Assembly (NCBI GenBank): GCA_024195265.1 | Contig: JAJLRJ010000006.1 | Span: forward strand, 26,206,270-26,270,269 | Reading direction: 5' to 3' | DNA from: Dendrophyllia cribrosa | Taxonomy: Eukaryota; Cnidaria; Anthozoa; Scleractinia; Dendrophylliidae | Length of the DNA stretch: 64,000 bases | Part shown: one piece after another, positions 43,701 to 52,809 of the stretch | Layout of the letters: every line of letters begins with the position of its first letter | Position numbering within the stretch: the first letter of the stretch is position 1 | Made by a program: the position numbers and the translations under genes | Notes under the pieces: generated by a model | Told to the model about the DNA's origin: nothing | The model's input: the letters and a program-made list of their open reading frames with translations, nothing else | The model's database searches: none

Positions 43701-45090
43701 AACGCAACACACGACCTCTATGTTTTGAATTCTTTGCAAAAGCGAGCCTTGTGTAGTTCTTTATGAAAGCTCTGTTGTAATGAACATTTACATGTCGATT
43801 GCATTCCTTCTTCTGACTTCTGGTGAAGGACCACAGACTTTTGCCCCTGTGTTGTTTAGCTTGTACTGAGCGCTTGTTTCGAGGTTTTCCAAATGCTCTA
43901 ACAGTTTCTTTTGACTTTATCAACCTCGTGTTGTTTTTCTTTAAAAACTTGTTGGCAATTCGGAGCATCTCCCTGCTTTGGATTCGCTGAGAAGGTTCAT
44001 CCAAGTACGCTGTTCCTTCTTCACCATGCCGGCGCCTGTGGGCTTTTGAATGCTCTGCAAGTACATTGTAGATGGCATTTTCCGCGCCTCTGTCAATTAG
44101 GTAAGACCCCCTTTTCTTTCCCTTTTGATTCCACAAATCAGATTTCCACGCTCTAAACTTTCTATAAACATACTGCTTCCTTAGGCTGGTAGAATCCTCC
44201 TGTAATGTCTCAAGTTTCTGCCTCTTGTTTGCAATATCACTTTCATAATCACTGATAATGTTTTCATCAAGGCGTTTCCTTTTCTTGGCAAGGGATTCTG
44301 ACTTTTTCTCAAGGGCATTTCTCAGTTTCAAAACTGTTTCTTCTACATGAGTAGCTGCTTCATTTTCGAATTCAGTCATCTTATCTGGGACAGACCACAG
44401 CATGTCTTCAACCTGTCCTTGAACACTTGACACGAAATCCGGATTCAGGCCTAGATACTCCTTTAGTCCCGTTTTGCTGAAAATGTTGCTGAGAATATAC
44501 AGGAGTAAGTACCTGTCCTTATTTGTTGAAGTTAAGGACATCAGGTGTTCAAAGACTGGGGTAAACGACTTCAGTTTTTCATTAAGAATTGTAGGCTGTA
44601 GTTCCTCAACAATAGATTCCAACACCTCTTCAAAGCTGTTGCAAATTTCCTGGTTTACACCGTTCTCCATCAGCATAACAAATGCTCTCACACCTGTTGT
44701 TAAGTAAATAACAGGGAGGCCAGCATGTCCAAGCAGCTTCTCTTTGAACGTCTGCTTGGCGTTGCGCATTACTGACTCGGAAAGTTGTGTTATATCTCTG
44801 ATGTGAGATGTGTAGTATTTGAAGCACTCGTCAAATGCCATAACCTTTCTAATCAGCAGTTCGTCCAGCAATGATGACAGGGCTGTGAAGGCAGAGGCTG
44901 ATTTTCTGTTTTTTTCTTGATCTTCCAGAATTTTCATCTCAATAAACGCTTGGCAGCTAATGACAGACTGAACATTCAATGATCGCTCGATATGAACTCC
45001 ATTCTTTTTGTGAAATTTTTCGCTGTCGTCAATTACTCGAAGATTCCTCAGATCTCTCCTGCGTTCATTCCACTCGTTTGTGCTCGCCAT
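40714..45090 (-). CDS. Unrecognised 1,458-residue intronless protein with SAP-like motif and USP-like C-terminus
   Basis: One uninterrupted frame from ATG at 45090 (context caacATGgcg); an in-frame GTG further upstream is not a likely start. Visible parts: helical N-terminus; a coiled coil with a basic KKRKR cluster (about residues 270-340); a basic Lys/Arg stretch; a second heptad-like region near 650-720; a SAP-like motif (about 1097-1138, LSIAELNLYL...GFNKRKKVKLIKENI) that may bind DNA; and a C-terminal 270 residues with N-T-C-P-I-D-N (Cys1188) and G-N-H-F (His1402) then G-W-Y-E-Y-D-G. That order matches the Cys and His boxes of ubiquitin-specific proteases (C19), though overall similarity is not evident. 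It lies inside the 41-bp inverted repeats, head to head with the gene at 45309. No DDE transposase is recognised; it may be a transposon protein or cargo. Confidence 0.8.
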   Translation of the reverse strand: MASTNEWNERRRDLRNLRVIDDSEKFHKKNGVHIERSLNVQSVISCQAFIEMKILEDQEKNRKSASAFTALSSLLDELLIRKVMAFDECFKYYTSHIRDITQLSESVMRNAKQTFKEKLLGHAGLPVIYLTTGVRAFVMLMENGVNQEICNSFEEVLESIVEELQPTILNEKLKSFTPVFEHLMSLTSTNKDRYLLLYILSNIFSKTGLKEYLGLNPDFVSSVQGQVEDMLWSVPDKMTEFENEAATHVEETVLKLRNALEKKSESLAKKRKRLDENIISDYESDIANKRQKLETLQEDSTSLRKQYVYRKFRAWKSDLWNQKGKKRGSYLIDRGAENAIYNVLAEHSKAHRRRHGEEGTAYLDEPSQRIQSREMLRIANKFLKKNNTRLIKSKETVRAFGKPRNKRSVQAKQHRGKSLWSFTRSQKKECNRHVNVHYNRAFIKNYTRLAFAKNSKHRGRVLRLAVDDKCYLRCGTSEGFSRPLHRPLQLAKEELKFELPSSDYPKKTGYVSPGVVLMVNEQSETEYNGRDKYVPEDVTVSVNCKPKVYYPSHATNWANDLYSSRLLFREEHELPSNFSEEHGKVFLEPTEAASHLIFIRDSLLQFELMTIEADFLRISDGSDHRAREELRLDVLKGRIESVTNVLTNLDTREDNICSTVVSQLHELKSQVEDLQKIVQVSCPGEESKQQLLSEYGSLKSEARRVRLQLESLNLPKHRAIEIQTSDAGPGVNSKEKVTQIRLAEAFQIHSLDLQARLHYAPGDSRVHIAEKVMRSLNEHAGSGHTIPIPSVPLTSIVSPGEILIMKDDELNDVMTRKEQDEAYQCAKSVASLYDGKPCMGTSIHARVPNDCSWDGFFFDHEFLVKCSMSSSAKALNACAGSAYFKYQQTFFSEHYRVYDGGVEAIRDACEKKCHFHASVENTDRLNADGWSDLPVQRVNAPVPDYNEESSDFHYCSSEQVESGNFMEKFSLSKAKVMSKTREVDDYCPRTQLHKLIKDCGKPQLSYNTTTHDDGSQTLTPVDSNETMTKVTDGVDALVIEFVGEDLRDEVLKEAKKQVELEIKATMKKTQKKSAKESAAAKHVDDIDWEHLAKYGGLTDLSIAELNLYLTECCGMSVEDAKKKGFNKRKKVKLIKENIMCGHIPNTGVSLKMTVQRTKSHTNNSLPPVPPWAGSTVYNGNVVRLQNTCPIDNWLTMFHFICTLYPAIVQAEKDLFYQRIMGVHRYFQAGEFVLGKMHWLEMFPHKVDLTQPVIDIFGSEYDFFISAMANVLATTYNTVCSESTCPKPSISSKSSEIILSDAKANTPENSFKMSVCNWLHKTTPSPCLRKKKRSSSLCQGSRTESNRFFIQGMPLVLPCNVDILSRNGRVLEVGHLPDDMILKANGTLTTYKLFGVTYGNGNHFKSAMCLPSPLVPQAGWYEYDGLWEHRQRGSGLKYCGKKPATPLAYCLSYALYVRQ

Positions 45091-45308
45091 GTTGAAATAT
45101 TGGGCAAATACGAGGAGAAACTGTAGCGAGAAGAGCGAAAACGTTCGATGCACGAGTGACACGAGGTCGAGCTTTAATAAAACTGATACTCGACTGACCT
45201 ACTCGACTACGGAAATCAGGAATAACCACTTTGATAATCTCAAACTAACAAAAGGACTGGTGACTATTTGAAAGAAAAACCGCTGTTCACTGAACATGCA
45301 TTTTCAAA
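45091..45308. promoter_or_regulatory. Divergent promoter region, 218 bp
   Basis: The only space between two start codons facing away from each other. Both starts have strong context (caacATGgcg and caaaATGgcg). No TATA box at a convincing distance is seen. Shared use by both genes is inference from spacing. Confidence 0.5.
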
Positions 45309-46904
45309 ATGGCGGACACGCTTGCTTTCGACAAATTTCTTTGTGATGCAAATTTGCAAATGTTTAAAGATAAATTCGTAAGCGAAGGGGTGGAAAGAGT
45401 GCGTGACATCACGGATGTTTCAGATGATACTCTTACTGGTTTTGGGATGTCTAAAACTCAAATACAGCGATTGCGAAGGCTCTTCAAACTCTGGCAACTG
45501 GAAACCAGCATGTCAAAGCCCAGCGACCAAAGCATTCCCCCAAAGACAAAAGAAGTGGAGGGCAGGGTAAACGTTCATGTGCCTTTGAACTTTTTCAACT
45601 CAACAGGAGGAAATATTCTTCAAATATCGCGAAAACCGTTGGAAAAACGCTACTCGAAACTGTGGTACTCGAACCCAAACTCGCTGAAACAGACTTTAAA
45701 CAATTCGTTTATTCTTGCCATGTGCTATGAAAGGGACCGTGACTTTAATAACATCCGTTTGCTCGAAGACTGGGCCAGGAAAGAGAGGGAACGAAGAATT
45801 TCAGTGCTGTTGTCTATCCATCCCTGTGATGTAAATTTGGCAAAGGAATCTGTATACATCAAACAAAAGTCAGTACCTTGGATGTGGAATCAGTTAAAAA
45901 AGAATTATCCTATGGCTGCCACTCTATCAGCAGACACAAAAACCTTTTCTGGATCAGCTGCAAAGGATATACTTTTTTACTATGATGGTGTCAAAGAATT
46001 AGAAGAGAGTGTGAACAGAGTGTTAAAAATGGCAGAGGATGGCTTGTCTGAAACCACAGACAGTGGTATGAAAATGAAAGAATCGTTTAAAGGTGCACAC
46101 CAATGGTATTCTGAAGTTTTACCACAGATCACTGAACTTCAAAACAGAGTGGCAACAGACCTTGCTAGAATATCCACACTCAAAGCAATTGTTGTAAGCA
46201 AGTACCATATGGAAGAGACAGTGAAAGTCATTGCTGAAAGAAAACGAAAGAAAAATGCACGGAAAGAGAAAAGAAAGAAATTAAAGCAGACAGAATCATC
46301 ATTGAACAGCAGTTCAACCAAAAGCATTGGGCAAAAAGGACAGAAACTGGTGTCCTATTTTGCCAAAACAGACACAGTTGATGAGGCCCAAGTAAACAGT
46401 CAATGCAAGGCAAACACCATGGGGGAAGATGGTAGTTCAGTTATCAATGAGGATATGGTTTCAGAGGAAAGTGTTTCCCTCCAAGCAAGCACTCAGTGCA
46501 AGCCAAACACCATGGGGGAAGATGATAGTTCAGTCATTAATGAGGATATGGTTTCAAAGGAAAGTGTTTCCCTCCAAGCAAGCACTCAATGCAAGCCAAA
46601 CACCATGGGGGAAGATGACAGCTCAGTTATTAATGAGGATATGGTTTCAGAGGAAAGTGTTTCCCTCCAAGCAAGCACTCAGTGCAAACCAAACTCTGAA
46701 GAAATATATGTTACTTCAGATGTTAGTGAGGGTATGGCTGCAAAAGAATGTACATCCCTTCATCAAAACTTTGAAGAAAAATGGGATATATTTGATAACC
46801 AATCTGAAATAGGCACAGACAGTTCAGAAACAGACAGTGACTCGTCTGCTGATGAGTTTTCTGCTATTGATCCATTACATGAGGATAATGTGGAATACAT
46901 TTAA
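45309..46904 (+). CDS. Unrecognised 531-residue protein with SAM-like domain and internal repeats
   Basis: Intronless frame from ATG (context caaaATGgcg). Residues 1-63 (FDKFLCDANLQMFKDKF...DDTLTGFGMSKTQIQRLRRL) fit a sterile alpha motif (SAM), usually a protein oligomerisation domain. A central part rich in aromatic and charged residues (SKLWYSNPNSLKQT, VPWMWNQLKKNYP) is followed by helices and a strong nuclear-import-like cluster ERKRKKNARKEKRKKLK. KLVSYFAK near residue 345 resembles a PCNA-binding (PIP) motif but lacks its Gln. Three 31-residue repeats follow, then an acidic Ser/Asp-rich end. It is head to head with the 1,458-residue gene within the 8.8-kb element, so a joint nuclear function, perhaps in transposition, is inferred. 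Confidence 0.8.
   Translation: MADTLAFDKFLCDANLQMFKDKFVSEGVERVRDITDVSDDTLTGFGMSKTQIQRLRRLFKLWQLETSMSKPSDQSIPPKTKEVEGRVNVHVPLNFFNSTGGNILQISRKPLEKRYSKLWYSNPNSLKQTLNNSFILAMCYERDRDFNNIRLLEDWARKERERRISVLLSIHPCDVNLAKESVYIKQKSVPWMWNQLKKNYPMAATLSADTKTFSGSAAKDILFYYDGVKELEESVNRVLKMAEDGLSETTDSGMKMKESFKGAHQWYSEVLPQITELQNRVATDLARISTLKAIVVSKYHMEETVKVIAERKRKKNARKEKRKKLKQTESSLNSSSTKSIGQKGQKLVSYFAKTDTVDEAQVNSQCKANTMGEDGSSVINEDMVSEESVSLQASTQCKPNTMGEDDSSVINEDMVSKESVSLQASTQCKPNTMGEDDSSVINEDMVSEESVSLQASTQCKPNSEEIYVTSDVSEGMAAKECTSLHQNFEEKWDIFDNQSEIGTDSSETDSDSSADEFSAIDPLHEDNVEYI
46401..46709 (+). repeat. 93-bp coding tandem repeat, three copies plus a partial fourth
   Basis: Units start at 46401, 46494, 46587 and 46680, exactly 93 bp apart, each encoding QCK(A/P)NTMGED and SSVINEDMVS(E/K)ESVS. 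Copies differ at only a few bases, so the expansion is recent or homogenised. The frame is preserved. Confidence 0.95.
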
Positions 46905-47060
46905 CTTTAAACAGTTTATAATATATTAGTATATACCACAAAAGTGAATAGTGCTTTCGCTCTATAATAGTTAACTATTCACCTTGACTTGACTTGACTT
47001 ATCTTATGCATCTCCTAATCTGTTTTCATTTAATAATAGGTGCTGATTTATGATAAAAAA

Positions 47061-47170
47061 TATTTGTTATGAAAAAAGTGCTCAGTCAAACCGACTACAA
47101 ACTGTTAAGGGATTTTCCCTAAAAATCCTGTACATCGAGACAATATTGGGCACTTTTTTCATAACAAATA
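47061..47170. repeat. 110-bp hairpin within the 8.8-kb element
   Basis: tatttgttatgaaaaaagtgc and gcacttttttcataacaaata are exact complements around a centre with aaggga/tccctaaaaatcc. Flanking tgctgatttatgat occurs on both sides (47041, 47177), possibly a target duplication. Confidence 0.75.
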
Positions 47171-47836
47171 GTTAATTGCTGATTTATGATGATAAAAATA
47201 CATTATGATTAATTATTATCTGATCACAGGTAAACCACTAGGGATTGTGGAACACAAGTGTTGTTGTTTTAGTTATTAGTCATCGCAATGAACATTAATT
47301 GGTAAAGGATTGATGCTTTTCTATTAAGAATGTAAGCTGGTGCAGCAAGTGGGAACATAGTGATCCAACCTTAATTTTTACCAGATGATAAACTTTATTC
47401 CTGCCACAAACAAAGGAATCATTTGTGAAACTATACAAAAATACAGTCCTTGTTTGTATGAATAAATAGAGAGTTCTTGTTTGTATTACAGAATCTTGGA
47501 GATTAAGCTGTTATTAAACAATGTTCAGTGTTTTTCCATGTAAGTGACTGGCTTCTGACAAGGGATTATTCTCTTGTTTATGAAACATCATGCATTTACT
47601 GCGCCTTTCAATAATGGTTGAGTTTTACACTGCCGTCAATCACTGTAGCAGAAGCTTAAGAAACAAAGTAGCTTAGTTCAACAGGGTCAAAAGGTCGCAT
47701 TCGTACACAGTGATTGGTGGATTTTGTGGACTTTGTTTGATTGACGGCAGGAAAAAACGCAACCGTTAGTTGAGATTTAAATTTCATGAGTCTCCATTTT
47801 ATTGAAAGGGGTAGTAAATAGCAATGATGAGTATAA

Positions 47837-47998
47837 TATACTGCAATTGTTAAGTTTAAATATTTAATGCGCCAGAAACTAAAATGACTGCCACACAGAA
47901 TTTTCTTTTCCACTGAAGAAGGGGCAGTAGCCTCGAAACGTATGGAACTTTTTAGTTTCTGGCGCATTAACTATTTAAACTTAACAACTGCAGTATAT
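47837..47998. repeat. 162-bp hairpin within the 8.8-kb element
   Basis: tatactgcaattgttaag then tttaaatatttaatgcgcc and agaaactaaaa pair with ttttagtttctggcgcatt and cttaacaactgcagtata. Non-coding. Confidence 0.75.
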
Positions 47999-48363
47999 GT
48001 TTATATGTGCTACACAGTTTAGTCACATATTTTTTTGAAATTACCTAATGATGAGTGTAGCTGAGTTTTATCAAATTTCTTGAATCAACTTTTGACAGAA
48101 ATTTGATAAGTTAGAGAAGTAAAAAATTGTTGATATTTAATTCCTTTGATTTACCAAATAACCCAGCTGAGTATATTCTTGTACTTTCAATCTGGAGGTC
48201 TCACGTTAAGATTTTAAATTTAAGTTTTCGAACTAATTTTTTTTTCATGAATAGCTGTTAACTTCGTTTGTGTGGCTCTTTTGCAAACTTTTTTTTTTAT
48301 ACATATTGCGTTTGCAAACATTTTATTTTGTCTTTTCAGGCTCTGCAAACAATTTTTTTCAAT

Positions 48364-48404
48364 ATTTCTCATACCCCCCCTCCAGAAAAATAATGGTCCG
48401 TCCC
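48364..48404 (-). repeat. Right 41-bp terminal inverted repeat of the 8.8-kb element
   Basis: Exact complement of the left end. Inside it, three copies of ttgcaaac/ctgcaaac with T runs (48280-48357) lie in the same + strand orientation as those of the left end. Confidence 0.85.
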
Positions 48405-48407
48405 TTA

Positions 48408-49288
48408 ATTTGAACACGTTTCATAAACAGGTCTCCAAAACTTAAGATAACACAAAGAAAAAGTCAATCAAAAATTGATATCAACATAAATTCCCATCGA
48501 AAAATGTGATTTATTTTACCTTTAAAGCACTGGACTGCTTGGAAATTCGTTAAAACTCCGCTTCTTCGGTTCTGAAATCCGTAATAAAAACAAGGCATCT
48601 CCCCGCATTGCTCCTGCATTGATCATGTTGATAATATGAAGTTCCTCGAAGCAAGATTTTATCCCTAAAAGCTCTTCTTTTTCCACTAAAGCGGCTTCTG
48701 AGTATTCCTGAATTAGTATCCCTGTCTTGAGTAGCAAAGCGCGAAAAAATGCAGGGAAATAACGACTTTACTGCTCCGCCTAACACTGCGAAAGATCCAA
48801 CTTTTAAAAAAAGTGTTTACCGAGCTGACGGCTGTGTAGCCGCGCGTGTGGGCGACACACATGTTGCAGACACGCGTCCGCGAAACATTCCGCTAGTCAT
48901 GACCATGAAAAATCACGGGCAAGGTTCTATGAGTATGGGGCTGCGCAGCCAGGCCTTCGGCTCGGCGAGTGCTCCGCTATAATCCACCAGATTTAACCGG
49001 AGGTCAGGTTATAGCACAAGGAAATGAAGCAAAAGATGTGCAGGTCTCAAATGAACTTTGATCAACAAGGTTGAGGGATGTTATAACATATCCCCTTTCA
49101 ATGGGAATTGATTTTTCACCAAGGTGTTAGATCTGAAAATATAATCATGGCTTTTAACTCCGGTTTTGCCTTCAAACCAAAGACATTGTAAAAGTTCAGA
49201 GGTTTGCGATGAACTGCAACTTCTGGGGGGCTCGATCTCTTCTCTGTGAGCACCCACAAAAATTATATAATTTGACCCATAATAATAT
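48408..49288. other. No gene recognised
   Basis: Sequence right of the 8.8-kb element. Open frames of 71-78 codons on either strand near 48522-48982 resemble no family I know. Confidence 0.45.
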
Positions 49289-49387
49289 AGACTGCTAGCC
49301 GTCTCTTATTTTTCTTTAAGTTAGTTGAGTGAGCGTGCGCATGCTCACTCGACTAACAAAAAGAAAAATGAGACGGCTCGCAGTCTA
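49289..49387. repeat. 99-bp hairpin MITE
   Basis: agactgctagccgtctc and atttttcttt pair with aaagaaaaat and gagacggctcgcagtct. The centre itself is palindromic (gagtgagcgtgcgcatgctcactc). Confidence 0.75.
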
Positions 49388-49859
49388 ATAATGATTACCA
49401 CACTTGCCATGACCACAAGGAAAGATTTTCAAAGTTCTTTTTGCTTTCCATGTTTATATTGAACAACACTTGCAAGTATATACAAGGAATGCGCACCAGA
49501 TTGTAAAAAACAATATTATTTATTGTTATATTTTGTAGTCATAATTTGATAAGTATCCATGACCTTGTTTTTTAAGGCCTTCTTGTACCTGTAGAAAAAA
49601 AAAATGGAAATTAAATTCAATGAATGATGGTGGTATCTGACATCAATTTGCAACAGTTATCTTGTGAGTTGTCTCTCGTGTATGAATATAAAGGAGATTA
49701 TTTTACTGCGAGGGAATCTCAAGATTTTACGATTCATCCAAATACAAACTTCTGTTGATATTTTGACATAAATGTGGGCTTATGCACAGGGGCTGCATTT
49801 GTCCTGATCCATGTTTGATGTTATGCCACAGCACAGGTGTGGTATATAATAAATTGATA

Positions 49860-50037
49860 CAGTCGAACCTCTCCTTACGGACACCTCCATAATACGGACA
49901 CCTCTCTATTACGGACAGTTCTCTTGGTCCCTAAGATACAAAAATTCATACAATCCCTACCACTATAATACGGACACCTCTATAATACGGACACTTTGGT
50001 CTGTCCCTTTGGTGTCCGTATTAAGGAGGTTCGACTG
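49860..50037. mobile_element. Mariner/Tigger-like MITE, 178 bp
   Basis: Left CAGTCGAACCTC and right GAGGTTCGACTG are inverted and flanked by TA on both sides (49858-49859, 50038-50039). The interior repeats tacggacacctc several times. End sequence and TA duplication place it with Tc1/mariner-type elements. Confidence 0.85.
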
Positions 50038-50039
50038 TA

Positions 50040-52268
50040 TATATTTGATGTAATTATCCCTTTTTGGCTGAACATTTGTATTTGGGATATGTAAAGTATA
50101 AACATTTGACACAATTAAGTATCGAACGTCATGTACAGAAAATTTAGTCCACATTTAGCCTATACTCACACTGATTAAAACTGATTTCACAGACATCATT
50201 TGGATCAGTTAAGCTAAAGTTATTTCTAGATAAGAGTCATGAATGAATACATTGCCTGTGAAGAAAACTAGAAACAAACGCGATACATTATACCTAAAAT
50301 TACAAAGGCCGAATAAGTCATTACCATCTATACAGTAACCCTTCGCATCCGTAGGCAATTTTCAATGTGTGGTTGCCATTTTTACTAGGTTGTTGCCTTC
50401 TATGAAACTTTGACTGATCATCAATTACATGTTGTAGTTTCAAGGAAAATTAGTCTTGATTTCTTAAAAATTCGGCAAGATACTGAAAACTAAGCATGAA
50501 GACATGTACTTACATTCGATGCCCGTCAAGATGGCGGCGGCGTCTTCGAAGGCCGTTTGAATCTCTCGCTATTTTATCACAAAACTTCCGAAATATTGCA
50601 CGAAACTTCCTTGGAGACACAGGAAGGATCCTTCTTCAAGATGGCTTGCTTGGAAGTCCCGGATATTGAACGACGGGATCTGGGACAGCTTTTGAAAAGC
50701 CTCCCTTTTTTCTCGCGATTATTTTTTCCGATTTTTGCGTATTTTTAGCGGAACAATAGAATCGTGACGTCACCGCTTCTGCCAAAACTGGCATACTCCC
50801 GGACTGATTAAAAAGACCGTTGGTATACACGGTTCCATAGTTTGGGTTAAAATTGGATGGTTCAATTTTGAATTATCTCAAAGCTACAACAGGCGACATA
50901 TTAAAAATAGTTGACCTTTATACTAAAGACGATTTTCGTGCCATATTTAACACTTTCTCTTTCCATTCACTACACTCTGTCACAATAACCCCGTCCCCGC
51001 TGCAATGTTGTAGAATTATAGCGGCAGACCTGACTAAAGGATACACAACATTGTTTGGGGGATATGGGGTTGGGAATAAGGGGAGTGGGACTGAAATGTG
51101 TCTCGTCCCTAAGAAAATGGGGTTCAAAATTACGATGTGTCAATAATATTGTCGCATATTGTAGCTTGCAATAAGCAATTATAAGATTAAATATATTGAT
51201 ATTAACCAGTAAATGATTGCTCCATTCAGATAGTGTTGCAAAATTTGTACTCTTCCATCAGTGGTAATAGAGTTCAATTGAAAGCACTTTTATTCTTTGA
51301 GTCGCGGTCACGGTAGGTCCATTTGTTTGTGTGGTGTGTTTAGATTTCGATTTATTTTCAATTCGAAATTGATACTACGGCAATAGTTTTTGTGATTTCA
51401 TTTCATTGACTTTCCCTGCTGCAGTGAAGCCTCCGTTACAAAACTTATAAATGTTCTTAAAGAAAAATATTACTGACTTAGGCACTCAGCTGATACTAAA
51501 AGAATTGTCGTTTAGTGAAATGTGTTCTCTAAAATTCCAAACCTTACACCCCATTAAAATTCTTTTTCTTTTAGCTTTGCATAAGTTCAACCAGTAGCCT
51601 ATATACAATAAAAAGCAATCATTTCTTAATAAAAACTAAACACGAATTATTTAGCACCTTTTCAATAGGTTAACAATACCTTTTGGTGCAATAAAGTTCA
51701 ACAATACCCCGAGCTATATAGCACTGTTTTAAGCTTTATCCTAATTTAAATAAACAAACACAATCTCATTTTTATATAAGTTCTAGAACCACCATGTTAT
51801 ATATTATTAATATACGTGAGAACTTCTTTTCCTTAAATGTCTGCCTTGTATCCTGGTTGCCAACTGTTACTATTTAAACCATATCACGACCTCGCTGTGA
51901 GTCAAGAACCATAAGATTAGTTTTTAATAAAGTTTCAGTTCATTTTCCATTCTCTGTATTGTCACCACAGTTAACGTTCCTAACACAAACTAACACGTAA
52001 CGATAATGGCATCACGCTAAGCCAACTCAATGAAATAAAATTATTAAATTCATTGATATTTCATAAACAATATACAAAAGAAATGAAACTTTAATGAAGG
52101 TTTGTAAATGATGTACATAACATCTATACTGTATTACTGATACAGAATAATCATAGGAATACTAAAATGCTTGATTTATAAGTAAAATAAAATATTCGCA
52201 ACAGAACTATATGAATTTTACAATGGGTATATTCATACAGTTGTTGTCGCTCATATTTTATTTATTGT
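50040..52268. other. No gene recognised
   Basis: AT-rich sequence, most marked at 51400-52260. Only the repeat end at 50774-50806 is supported. Confidence 0.5.
50774..50806 (-). repeat. Repeat end cagtccgggagtatgcc, copy 2
   Basis: Inverted match of 36302-36334 (cgcttctgccaaaact then ggcatactcccggactg). The neighbouring sequence contains tgacgtca and a short MAAASSKAV-type reading at about 50532, not recognised. Confidence 0.6.
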
Positions 52269-52272
52269 TTAA

Positions 52273-52805
52273 CCCTCGGACGTACACGCAAACTTGTACC
52301 TCCTTGGGTTTTGGAGGTGTTTCAATATTTCGAAAATATTTTACACCTAATAGATAGCCTGTGACAGGCTCTACAAGATAGGGTAAATATTATAGGTTGT
52401 AGCGCTGTTGGGGGGTCCGTGGCGTCATCCAAAATGGCCAACAATATGGCCGCCATCTTGGAATTTACTAAAAATTCAACTTTATCAGGAAAAAATGGAA
52501 TTTGCAAATATTTTTTGTTAGAGTAGCAAAATATTATACAATTAAACATTTTGCTGCTTTTGGTAGCATTTTATTTGTTTTGTTTTTTTCACCGAAAAAA
52601 GGTAAAACATGCATTTTTATTCAAAAATGGCTTTACCTCATGCTACTTGTGACGTCATATCTTGTTACCATAGCAACCGGTTGTCAACAAACTTTACCAA
52701 AATTTGTCAAAAGGATAAACGAACAGCCATCAATAACGGCATGTGCCAACAATAAATGCTTTTGAAAACATCTGAGAAAACCTTTTTCCCTAGTACGTCC
52801 GCGGG
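52273..52805. mobile_element. PiggyBac-type MITE, 533 bp
   Basis: Left CCCTCGGACGTAC and right GTACGTCCGCGGG are inverted with one insertion/difference, with TTAA outside both ends (52269-52272, 52806-52809). The interior is non-coding and includes aaaatggccaacaatatgg and cttgttaccatagcaacc. Confidence 0.75.
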
Positions 52806-52809
52806 TTAA

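Larger units (their letters stand above)
39616..48404. mobile_element. 8.8-kb terminal-inverted-repeat element carrying two divergent intronless genes
   Basis: The ends are identical for 41 bp: GGGACGGACCATTATTTTTC onward, including a seven-G run and TATGAGAAAT (39616-39656, and inverted at 48364-48404). TTA lies directly outside both ends (39613-39615, 48405-48407), a 3-bp target duplication. No internal copy of the end is seen that would make each side a solo MITE. Inside are a minisatellite, the genes at 40714-45090 (-) and 45309-46904 (+), and two hairpin insertions. GGG ends with TTA resemble PIF/Harbinger, but neither protein shows a Harbinger transposase or Myb-like partner. Confidence 0.75.

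Noticed and set aside
45091..45162. Longer N-terminus for the 1,458-residue protein (extra 24 residues)
   Set aside because: That extension begins with GTG; the ATG at 45090 has a strong eukaryotic start context.
46139..46413. Minus-strand frames inside the 531-codon gene
   Set aside because: Shadows of a long plus-strand frame with SAM-like domain and in-frame repeats.
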